From: Bacteroidaceae bacterium
GTDB taxonomy: Bacteria; Bacteroidota; Bacteroidia; Bacteroidales; Bacteroidaceae
Assembly (NCBI GenBank): GCA_016284115.1
Contig: JAEEOD010000126.1
Coordinates: 1 to 11,017 of the forward strand
Direction of reading: 5' to 3'
Length of the DNA stretch: 11,017 bases
The notes below the pieces were generated by a model. That model saw only the letters and a program-made list of their open reading frames with translations. It was not told where the DNA came from and searched no databases. The position numbers and the translations under genes were made by a program. This document shows, one piece after another, positions 1 through 5,761 of the stretch. How positions within the stretch are numbered: the stretch's first letter is position 1; every line of letters starts with the position of its first letter.

Positions 1-101
1 TAATAGTCCTCCTGCTCCTCAAAAATGTTCTGGTGATTTATACCACGCATCATCACATGATATATACCAGTTCCTGATGCTTGTCTCGCCTGCCTTGGCA
101 T
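1..101 (-). CDS. REP-associated tyrosine transposase (IS200-like Y1 family), N-terminal 33 codons only
   Basis: An open frame starts at ATG 101-99 and runs off the window edge. It reads MPRQARQASGTG followed by IYHVMMRGINHQNIF. This is the characteristic N-terminus of the REP-associated (RAYT) branch of the Y1/IS200 transposases (PF01797), which are single-strand nucleases acting on short palindromic repeats. The later HUH motif and the catalytic tyrosine would lie outside the window, so I cannot say whether the gene is intact. It sits 13 bases beyond the stop of a truncated lipoprotein gene on the same strand, which suggests the element inserted into that gene. The family call rests on a 33-residue match read by eye. 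Activity is unknown. Confidence 0.8.
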   Translation of the reverse strand, partial: MPRQARQASGTGIYHVMMRGINHQNIFEEQEDY

Positions 102-114
102 TCTCAACTATTGA

Positions 115-668
115 TTATTGCTGACTCATATTATTCGTGAAACAGGTACCCGTCCCCCCCGTTCTCGCTCTCAAAATGCCTGTTTGGTGTTGCAGATTAG
201 CGTGGAACTTACCCTCCCCATCTTGTGTGAGCTTACCAGCCCAACGATGGCGGAAAGAGTTTGATGCAGTTGCCGTATATTCCGTTGGATATGATAGCGC
301 AAACACTCCACCGGTATAATCCTCTGCCACATACGGATATGCTATATCAGCATTATTCTCCACCGTAACACTCGGAGGTAAGGTAGCGGAAAAGACAGCA
401 GAGCCGTCACCATTTATCTTGCTTAGAGTGAAACGTACCAATTGTCCACCAGCCACAACACCTATTTCATCTCCTGTTTCCCAGGCAAAAGATGCAGCAC
501 CCAAACCCGAGTCACTGATGGTCGCCCTTGTGGTTAAAGGAGATACTGATATTTCCACATTGGTAGGTGTGGTTGTGTCGTCAACATTCTCCAGATTATC
601 ATCCTGGATTTTCTCACAACCGAAAAAGCAAAAGTTGCAGCCAGCAAAAGTAAAAATCTTGTTTTCAT
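115..668 (-). pseudogene. Fimbrillin-like surface lipoprotein, frameshifted at the lipobox and truncated at the 3' end
   Basis: The start is ATG 668-666, set by a perfect Shine-Dalgarno sequence (677-684). It encodes a lipoprotein signal peptide, MKTRFLLLLAATFAFS. The next codons in that frame read VVRKSR, which is not a lipobox. Adding one G at the CGG run (about 620-622) gives FSGCEKIQDD, a clean signal peptidase II site, and continues into the long downstream frame. A base therefore seems to be missing. The mature part has the fimbrillin-like pattern TTRATISDSG, a W-x-x-GD-x-IGV segment, AVFSATLP and DIAYPYVAE. It stops at about 185 residues in total, whereas such proteins usually exceed 300. 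Its last residues (RTGGTGTCFTNNMSQQ) look like element sequence read through to a chance stop. Intact, it would be an outer-membrane lipoprotein or pilus-type subunit. A sequencing error is the alternative for the frameshift. Confidence 0.7.
132..165 (-). mobile_element. Presumed left edge of the RAYT element with a poly-G tract
   Basis: Read on the minus strand, this stretch contains a run of seven G (positions 154-160) followed by ACGGGTACCTGTTTCACG, about 30 bases ahead of the transposase start. From memory, G-rich strings of the GGGACGG...CC/TTGTTTC kind often lie just upstream of RAYT genes in several phyla. The lipoprotein reading loses its fimbrillin-like character at this point and ends at 115. 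I infer that the element boundary lies around 155-175. The exact junction cannot be placed without an uninterrupted homologue. Confidence 0.35.
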
Positions 669-676
669 TGTTCTGT

Positions 677-684
677 CCTCCTTT
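677..684 (-). promoter_or_regulatory. Perfect Shine-Dalgarno AAAGGAGG fixing the lipoprotein start
   Basis: AAAGGAGG lies eight bases before ATG 668. This favours the signal-peptide start over the longer open frame, which reaches back to 753 in the other phase. Strong Shine-Dalgarno sequences are uncommon in Bacteroidetes. The same 13 bases AAAGGAGGACAGA precede the E1 alpha start at 8631. Confidence 0.65.
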
Positions 685-688
685 GCTT

Positions 689-832
689 TTAGTTCCAAAT
701 ACCCCAGCCTGTGGTATCACCTTCCTGTGCATCCGGCACGGGATTACCGTCAAAACTCGATGTCGTTAAAACACCTTGTTCTGTCCTCAATTCAATTATC
801 TCCATTTTAGGAGATTGATATGCTTTCTTCAT
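689..832 (-). CDS. Small peptide (47 aa) ahead of a fimbrillin-like lipoprotein
   Basis: The peptide starts MKKAYQSPKMEIIELRTEQG and ends in an acidic, glycine-rich and aromatic tail (GDTTGWGIWN). I chose ATG 832 because MKK-x-Y-x-x-P-x-x-x-x-x-E is a recurring start among short Bacteroidales peptides of unknown function that accompany surface lipoproteins. An upstream in-frame extension (MHHHCKDNQSIRR) overlaps the promoter-like box and is probably untranslated. The stop lies 20 bases before the lipoprotein ATG, so the two are probably co-transcribed. No signal peptide or catalytic motif is visible. The function is unknown. Confidence 0.6.
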   Translation of the reverse strand: MKKAYQSPKMEIIELRTEQGVLTTSSFDGNPVPDAQEGDTTGWGIWN

Positions 833-849
833 ACGCCTAATTGATTGGT

Positions 850-876
850 TATCTTTGCAATGATGGTGCAAAGGTA
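850..876 (-). promoter_or_regulatory. Bacteroidetes-type -7 box (TACCTTTG) in a 27-bp inverted repeat
   Basis: On the minus strand, positions 876-869 read TACCTTTG, matching the Bacteroides -7 consensus TAnnTTTG and placed about 37 bases upstream of the 47-residue peptide start. I saw no well-spaced -33 TTTG. On the plus strand, 850-857 read TATCTTTG, so two such boxes face each other. The arms TACCTTTGCA and TGCAAAGATA match at nine of ten positions around a seven-base spacer. The minus-strand box plausibly drives the peptide and lipoprotein unit. The hairpin could act in DNA or in the 5' leader. The rest of the 125-base gap (833-957) shows no clear intrinsic terminator for the operon ending at 958. 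Confidence 0.45.
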
Positions 877-957
877 GGAGGATCTGTCCAATTAGGCCCT
901 ACCAATTTTGCGGATTCTTTTGTTTGGGTTTGAAAAATACAATTCTTAACCCTCGCA

Positions 958-1188
958 TTACAGATATTGGTTTATATGCTTGTATTGCTCACACAGAGTA
1001 AGCAGCTCCTTAAACAACCCAAGTCTCGTTTCTTGTAACTCCCCAGCGTTTATCAGTTTCCGACCTCGTTTCAAGAAGTGAACCATCAACTTTTCTTCCG
1101 GATAGTACTTGGAAGGATTCCTATTATTCTTTTCAATGAATGTTTTCACCTCTTGATAACGAAGCATCCATCTTTCTTCTTGCGTCAT
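958..1188 (-). CDS. Small protein (76 aa) of a Bacteroides polysaccharide-locus family, helicase-associated-domain-like
   Basis: I chose the start at ATG 1188 (MTQEERWMLRYQEVKTFIEK). It forms a classic ATGA overlap with the VanZ stop at 1187-1185, and the residues upstream of it do not resemble the family. The protein is small, basic and mostly helical, with NRNPSKY at 22-28, RKLINAGEL at 43-51 and NQY near the end. From memory, very similar 70-80 residue proteins are common at the ends of Bacteroides capsule loci. The W, 'NRNPSKY' and 'GEL/M' pattern recalls the helicase-associated domain (PF03457), a possible nucleic-acid-binding helical fold. It is the last gene of the operon, translationally coupled to the VanZ-like gene. 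The function is unknown. Confidence 0.65.
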   Translation of the reverse strand: MTQEERWMLRYQEVKTFIEKNNRNPSKYYPEEKLMVHFLKRGRKLINAGELQETRLGLFKELLTLCEQYKHINQYL

Positions 1189-1763
1189 AGATTGTAGTAA
1201 TCCTTCGGCCTTCTTTGTGGAATAAACACGTAACTGCAGAATTGCCAAATCCCTTTTATAATCGACACTAACATAAATCCCACCAAACAGCCTATTGTAT
1301 TATGAAGCACATCATCAAATTCTGAAAAACCACGTTTTAACAAGAACTGCAAAGATTCAATTAATATCGAGACACTGCATCCGAATAGTAGCACCTGCCA
1401 CCATTTAATCTTGGCAAACGTCATTCCTGCAAGTAAGCCCAATGGCACAAACGCTACAACATTCATGATGTTCTCAGGAATTAATTCCACTTGCCCCCGA
1501 TGAATAGCGATATAACTCCATAACGGTTTGAAGTTATACTCTGCAATTTCAGTAACCGGTCGAAACAATACCATAGAACAAAATAGCAAAGTAATATACT
1601 CAGCCAACAGCAGTCCCGATACATATCTCCAACCTTTCTTAAAACCATTAATTGCAAATAATACTACTGCCCCCAAACAAAACACCGACAGTAATCCTTC
1701 ATAAACACCAGGCGGCACATCGTTATACAACTCCGTAAGATAGTATTTGAATAGCGCATTCAT
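1185..1763 (-). CDS. VanZ-like integral membrane protein
   Basis: The protein has 192 residues. I chose ATG 1763 (MNALFKYYLT) because the longer open frame begins with TTG. Hydrophobic spans lie at about 22-40, 47-66, 98-116, 121-137 and 153-178. The VanZ-family signature is visible: ENIMNVVAFVPLGLL at 97-111, then E136 in IESLQFLLKRG and the acidic-plus-Asn element FDDVLHNTIGC at 149-159. VanZ-like proteins confer low-level teicoplanin resistance in some Gram-positive bacteria, but their biochemical role is unclear. In Bacteroides they often lie near the end of capsule loci beside the small NRNPSKY protein, as here. The C-terminal tail is basic (PQRRPKDYY). The 139 bases separating it from the upstream nucleotidyltransferase-like gene are the largest gap in the operon, and I saw no clear promoter or terminator there. 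Confidence 0.8.
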   Translation of the reverse strand: MNALFKYYLTELYNDVPPGVYEGLLSVFCLGAVVLFAINGFKKGWRYVSGLLLAEYITLLFCSMVLFRPVTEIAEYNFKPLWSYIAIHRGQVELIPENIMNVVAFVPLGLLAGMTFAKIKWWQVLLFGCSVSILIESLQFLLKRGFSEFDDVLHNTIGCLVGFMLVSIIKGIWQFCSYVFIPQRRPKDYYNL

Positions 1764-1902
1764 AGAACACAAGTTACAACTTCTTTACTGTATTTGAACT
1801 TTTTAAACTTCAAGCAGTCCTCACTTGCCATTTATGACATTTAACAGAACAGTATGTCTTTAGACTTTGCTTTAAGCGCGTCCATTTTCTGTTGCTAAAT
1901 AA

Positions 1903-2985
1903 TTATATTGAGGCAGGTTTTATTAATTTTGCCCATATTCCAGTACGGAACAATGACCAACGGCTTTCATTATAGCAGAGTTTTTGCTTCCATGCATTAC
2001 CTTGCCAGCGACGGTATTTATATATCAACCTCTTAGGCAAAGCACGGGGCTCTGCTGCCGAAAATTCAGGCGACAATATATCAGATAAAACTCTTTCTTT
2101 CAAGTCCGATTTAAATTGTACATGGTTGAAAATTATTGGAGAAAAGCCCAAATCCTCCACACAAATCCCATTAATACAGTTTACAAAGTCCTTCATATGG
2201 AAATTGTGAAGCATTTCATCAAGCCAAGCCCAGTCAATCTCGTTTGTATATTTCTGAACGAAGAAAGCCCAGTCCAACACTTGCCTCAATGAAATTTCTG
2301 CAGCTGCAAAATGCCCCACCATATGTCGTATTAAGAATAACGCATGAAGATTTGGAGTTGGCAAATATACTCTCTCTCCATATACTTCAACATAGTGAGA
2401 ATCATCCGTACCCAGCTGTTTGAATATCTTTTCTAACTCCTTGCTCGATTTTTCCGCATGAACGTTGACAAAATCATAATGATTCTCTATTGTAAAGCCT
2501 TTCCATTCGAAAACGGTATGGTGATGATGAGAATTGTCTATTTTAAAGTCTGGCCCTAGAACATGCCGAAGGGTCTCATCTGCTTCTTTCTGCTGTCCAA
2601 ACTGCCAAATATCTATATCACCACAGGGTCTATGCTCTGGTTTTGGCCAGTCCAACGAGCACGCATAGCCCTTTAAGACCATCATTTTGTAGCCATGGCT
2701 ATTATAGAAGGTCGCTAATTCTGCAATTGCTTTTTGATATAATTCATACCTATACTCATACGCCTGCAAAACAGTTCCTATCCATTCTAACAACAACACT
2801 TTGGGAGGTCTTTTTTCTACTGGCAAGCATTCTATACCATCAACCACAATGGCAGAAAGACCTTGCTTTTCCGCAAGTTCTTTAATGATTTGCCAGTCAA
2901 CAACTTCAGCGATTAGGGCTCTCGGATGTCCTATTCCTAAACGAACCAGCGAAAGAAAAGTATCTTGATTAGCCGTTGATGGCAT
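1903..2985 (-). CDS. Nucleotidyltransferase-fold family protein (PF14907-like)
   Basis: The protein has 360 residues starting at ATG 2985, overlapping the end of the aminotransferase gene by 17 bases. The core matches the uncharacterised nucleotidyltransferase family: MVLKGYACSLDWP at 102-114, then RPCGDIDIW at 119-127 with the metal-binding pair D123 and D125, and a probable third acidic residue E167 in IENHYDF. A downstream helical part carries RHMVGHF (220-226) and LRQVLDWAFF (233-242), also typical. Members transfer or bind nucleotides, but substrates are mostly unknown. They occur frequently in polysaccharide, lasso-peptide and other biosynthetic loci. An unusual HHHH run lies at 153-156. 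No signal peptide is visible, so it is probably cytoplasmic. The role may be to modify or activate a sugar or carrier, but nothing here shows the substrate. Confidence 0.75.
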   Translation of the reverse strand: MPSTANQDTFLSLVRLGIGHPRALIAEVVDWQIIKELAEKQGLSAIVVDGIECLPVEKRPPKVLLLEWIGTVLQAYEYRYELYQKAIAELATFYNSHGYKMMVLKGYACSLDWPKPEHRPCGDIDIWQFGQQKEADETLRHVLGPDFKIDNSHHHHTVFEWKGFTIENHYDFVNVHAEKSSKELEKIFKQLGTDDSHYVEVYGERVYLPTPNLHALFLIRHMVGHFAAAEISLRQVLDWAFFVQKYTNEIDWAWLDEMLHNFHMKDFVNCINGICVEDLGFSPIIFNHVQFKSDLKERVLSDILSPEFSAAEPRALPKRLIYKYRRWQGNAWKQKLCYNESRWSLFRTGIWAKLIKPASI

Positions 2986-4222
2986 CTTTTATCGTCTCTA
3001 CTATGTATTTTACGTCATCATCCGTCACATATGGTCCTGCAGGCAAGCACATTCCAATCTTGAAGATTGCCTCAGAAACACCATTCACGTATGCAGGAGC
3101 GTCTTTATAAACTGGCTGCTTGTGCATGGGCTTCCATACGGGACGGGCCTCAATACCAGCTTGATCCATAAATATGCGAAGAGCCTCTACATTGTCATTA
3201 GGTTGGCAATCCGTGGTTGCGCTATCTGCTACATGAATCACACCAGCAGCCCCACCTACCGCACCCTGCACGATAGTCTTATATGCATTCTCCTGGCCTT
3301 TAATCTTTAAATCCGGGTCTAGGGCAATAGTGCAAAGCCAGTAGTTAGAGTCAAATTCTCCCGTTGAAGGTTGTGAATGTACCTTGATTCCTGGAACATC
3401 TTTCAGCAACTCTTCATAAAGTTTTTGAACATGCTTGTGGTGAGCAATATGCTCGTTTACAATTGTCATCTGTCCACGGCCTATACCGGCACAAATGTTT
3501 GACATTCGGTAGTTGTAGCCTATCTTCTCGTGCTGGTAGTACGGATAGCTCTCACGATACTGGGTGGCGTACATCATGATCTCGCGCCACTCATCATCGT
3601 TGTTGGTTATCAAGGCTCCACCACCAGAGGTGGTAATCATTTTGTTGCCGTTGAAGGAGAGCACGCCATATTTACCAAAGGTACCAAGCACCTGACCGTT
3701 AAACTTAGAACCAAATCCTTCAGCAGCATCCTCAACCACAGGGATGTCGTACTTATTGGCAATCTCCATGATGCGGTCAATCTTGTACGGCATACCGTAA
3801 AGTGCCACCGGCACAATAGCCTTGGGCTTTTTGCCGGTCTTGGCAATACGATCCTTGATGGCTTCTTCCAGAAGTTCCGGATCCATGTTCCAAGTGTCCT
3901 TTTCGGAATCAATAAACACAGGGGTTGCTCCCAGATAGGTTATCGGATGTGAAGAAGCACAGAAAGTAAAACTCTGCACACACACCTCATCGCCTGGGCC
4001 TACGCCACAGGCAATCAGTGCCAGGTGTACTGCTGCTGTACCTGCAGAAAGGGCTACCACTCGCTTGTTTTGACCGCAGAATTCTTCCAAATCCTTCTCG
4101 AATCCATTCACGTTTGGACCAAGAGGAACGACCCAATTGGTATCAAAAGCCTCTTTAATGTATTTCTGTTCAAGGCCCTCATCGCTCATGTGGGCAAGAC
4201 AGAGATATATTCTATTCGCCAT
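2969..4222 (-). CDS. DegT/DnrJ/EryC1/StrS-family PLP-dependent sugar aminotransferase
   Basis: I chose ATG 4222 (MANRIYLCLAHMSDEG), which gives 417 residues. The open frame extends upstream into the KAS III gene but without family similarity. Family motifs are clear: P-L-G-P-N-V-N-GFE at 33-42, SAGTAA at 59-64, EDAAEGFGS at 164-172 with the pyridine-binding D165, and SFNGNKMITTSGGG at 189-202 with the Schiff-base lysine K194. These enzymes transfer an amino group, usually from glutamate, to a nucleotide-linked keto-sugar. The motif context is most like 4-amino-4,6-dideoxy-sugar transaminases of the PglE/WecE type. Residues around 305-350 include an unusual Gly/Ala-rich stretch (QGAVGGAAGVIHVADS). 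The gene starts 10 bases after the KAS III stop. It may supply the amino sugar that the upstream acyl module decorates. The exact sugar is unknown. Confidence 0.85.
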   Translation of the reverse strand: MANRIYLCLAHMSDEGLEQKYIKEAFDTNWVVPLGPNVNGFEKDLEEFCGQNKRVVALSAGTAAVHLALIACGVGPGDEVCVQSFTFCASSHPITYLGATPVFIDSEKDTWNMDPELLEEAIKDRIAKTGKKPKAIVPVALYGMPYKIDRIMEIANKYDIPVVEDAAEGFGSKFNGQVLGTFGKYGVLSFNGNKMITTSGGGALITNNDDEWREIMMYATQYRESYPYYQHEKIGYNYRMSNICAGIGRGQMTIVNEHIAHHKHVQKLYEELLKDVPGIKVHSQPSTGEFDSNYWLCTIALDPDLKIKGQENAYKTIVQGAVGGAAGVIHVADSATTDCQPNDNVEALRIFMDQAGIEARPVWKPMHKQPVYKDAPAYVNGVSEAIFKIGMCLPAGPYVTDDDVKYIVETIKDAING

Positions 4223-4232
4223 AATAAATGTT

Positions 4233-5285
4233 TTACAATTCTTTCTCAATTACCCCCAGCACCTTCGCTCCCTTCAAACTCAAATCTGCAATACCAGAAG
4301 CCAGGCCAGCACCCATACCTATCATAAAGATATGGTCAGCACCTTCCTGCAACTCGGAAGAAATGGTCAAAGGGATAGACACAGAACTGGTATTACCATA
4401 TTTATTCATGCACACTGGCATCTGGGTCTTATGGTCAAAACCTATGGCCTTAGCAAGTTTCTTCAGCATGAAGTGGTTGGCTTGATGAAGCACGAGTTTG
4501 TCATACTCTTCACCACTGGTCTCCAACTCTTCCATAAAGGCATTGGCAATTTCGGGAACCACATCCACCACATAGTCGAACACAGCACGGCCGTTCATAT
4601 ACATATCAATGAACCTGCGCTTGCCACCATCTTCCCATACCTGATAATCCAGATACTCTTTCTTCAGAGGATAACGCATACCCAACTTGACGGTAATTGC
4701 ATCTCGGTTGCTACCATCACTCATAAAGGTAAAGTGCCAATCTGGAGCACTTGCATCAGGAGTTACAACCGTAGCAGTTCCTGCATCACCAAAGAGCAGA
4801 GCGGTACTCTTATCCCACTGAGAGACATACTTGCTATTGATATCACCATCCAGCAGCAGGACTTTCTTCTGCATATTCTGGGCAATCAGGGCTGCATTCC
4901 ACAAACCAAACACATAACCCGGGCAGGCATGGTTGATATCCAATGTAGCGACATCCTTACCCAAACCCAACAGGTGCTGGGCATAGGTGGAGTTGTTAGG
5001 CATCAGGCAGTCAGGTGTCAAAGTGACAAAAATGACTGCACCAATATCCTCTTTCTTCACGCCACCTTCTGCAAAGATTTTCTCTGCAGCGGCCACACAG
5101 AAGTCCATGGATGTAGTCTCTTCTTTAACAGCCACATGACGCTCCAAAACGCCCAAAGCCTTGAGGGTGGATGACATATCCTCCTCAAAGTGGCTCTTGG
5201 CAAACTCGAGGTTGTCTACTTTATTCTCAGGCACGTATCCGCATATCGCCTCAATCCGTACGCCTTTTACTGTACTGATATTCAT
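4233..5285 (-). CDS. Ketoacyl-ACP synthase III-like (FabH superfamily) condensing enzyme or acyltransferase
   Basis: The protein has 350 residues and thiolase-fold KAS III organisation. The active-site Cys is C121 in INHACPGYVFGLW, the His is H267 in LVLHQANHFML, and the Asn is N298 in NKYGNTSSVSIP. All three catalytic residues are therefore present. LLFGDAGTATVV (163-174) and the C-terminal MIGMGAGLASG (321-331) are also typical. Standard FabH condenses an acyl-CoA with malonyl-ACP. Relatives such as CerJ instead transfer acyl groups to sugar hydroxyls. It follows the mini-E2 stop by 14 bases with a GAAAGGAAG ribosome-binding site, and precedes the aminotransferase by 10. Because the mini-E2 has no acyltransferase domain, I infer that this enzyme takes the acyl group from the lipoyl arm or from the dedicated ACP. 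It is unlikely to be the housekeeping FabH, given its location. Confidence 0.85.
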   Translation of the reverse strand: MNISTVKGVRIEAICGYVPENKVDNLEFAKSHFEEDMSSTLKALGVLERHVAVKEETTSMDFCVAAAEKIFAEGGVKKEDIGAVIFVTLTPDCLMPNNSTYAQHLLGLGKDVATLDINHACPGYVFGLWNAALIAQNMQKKVLLLDGDINSKYVSQWDKSTALLFGDAGTATVVTPDASAPDWHFTFMSDGSNRDAITVKLGMRYPLKKEYLDYQVWEDGGKRRFIDMYMNGRAVFDYVVDVVPEIANAFMEELETSGEEYDKLVLHQANHFMLKKLAKAIGFDHKTQMPVCMNKYGNTSSVSIPLTISSELQEGADHIFMIGMGAGLASGIADLSLKGAKVLGVIEKEL

Positions 5286-5299
5286 ATTCTTCCTTTCTA

Positions 5300-5728
5300 T
5301 TACTTGTGATTAGCAATCCACTCGTCAATATCCTGTGTTTTGATAATACCATCTTTCTGAATCAGGGTAATATCTACACCCTTCTCCTCTGCATAAGCAA
5401 TGGCTTTCTTAGATGCATTTACGGAGGCCAGTTTCTTAGCCTTGGCTTTAGTATCTTCTACCTCTGCAAGCTTTGCCTTGGCATCATCCAGACTCTTGAA
5501 GATCATGCCGGCACTCTTACCTACTTCCACCTCATCCATATCTTCAACAAAGAGTACTACATATCCTGCAAAATCTGCCTTATATTCTTCCGTAGCTTTG
5601 GATGTTTCAACACTATAGAGCACCTCTCCTTCTTCGATGTACTCCAGATTCTCTTTGCGAATGTCACTGATAGTCACCTTGGTGTCATTGACATTGATTG
5701 TCGGAATAATTAAGTCTTTAAATTCCAT
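5300..5728 (-). CDS. Mini-E2: lipoyl domain plus E3-binding-like domain, no acyltransferase domain
   Basis: The protein has only 142 residues. Residues 1-78 form a lipoyl domain, with the lipoylation lysine K44 in VETSKATEEY and the partner hairpin ADFAGYVV (51-58). Residues 78-100 are a charged Ala/Lys linker. Residues 104-138 resemble the peripheral subunit-binding domain that docks E1 or E3: SKKAIAYAEEKGVD, then a Gly-containing loop and TQDIDEWI. A normal E2 continues with a catalytic domain of about 230 residues carrying H-x-x-x-D-G. Here the stop is clean and the KAS III gene starts 14 bases later, so that domain is truly absent. The protein looks like a mobile acyl carrier shuttling between E1, E3 and an outside acyltransferase. 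Lipoylation rather than biotinylation is favoured by ETSKA (not MKM) and by the ligase gene upstream. An AT-rich leader (5729-5761) separates it from E3. Confidence 0.85.
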   Translation of the reverse strand: MEFKDLIIPTINVNDTKVTISDIRKENLEYIEEGEVLYSVETSKATEEYKADFAGYVVLFVEDMDEVEVGKSAGMIFKSLDDAKAKLAEVEDTKAKAKKLASVNASKKAIAYAEEKGVDITLIQKDGIIKTQDIDEWIANHK

Positions 5729-5761
5729 GTTCTTTCTATTTTTGATTATTACTATTATTGT

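Noticed and set aside
154..160. G7 tract as a phase-variation switch for the lipoprotein
   Set aside because: Shifting the frame by one base either way here still gives a stop within a few codons. It more likely belongs to the element edge.
1189..1248. Longer N-terminus (MAILQLRVYSTKKAEGLLQS) for the 76-residue protein
   Set aside because: This stretch overlaps the VanZ coding end and does not resemble the family. The ATGA junction at 1188-1185 is the better start.
1850..1872. Short palindromes (GTCTTTAGAC and GCTTTAAGC) in the 139-base gap upstream of the VanZ-like gene
   Set aside because: Arms are only four or five bases with no T-run, so neither a terminator nor an operator can be supported.
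4137..5174. Long plus-strand open frame (345 codons) opposite the KAS III-like gene
   Set aside because: It lies antisense to a gene with an intact catalytic triad and its translation matches no family I recognise. It is a shadow frame.
5230..5310. Possible frameshift hiding an E2 catalytic domain after the lipoyl protein
   Set aside because: Only 14 bases separate the stop from the KAS III start. There is no room for a domain of about 230 residues, so its absence is real.
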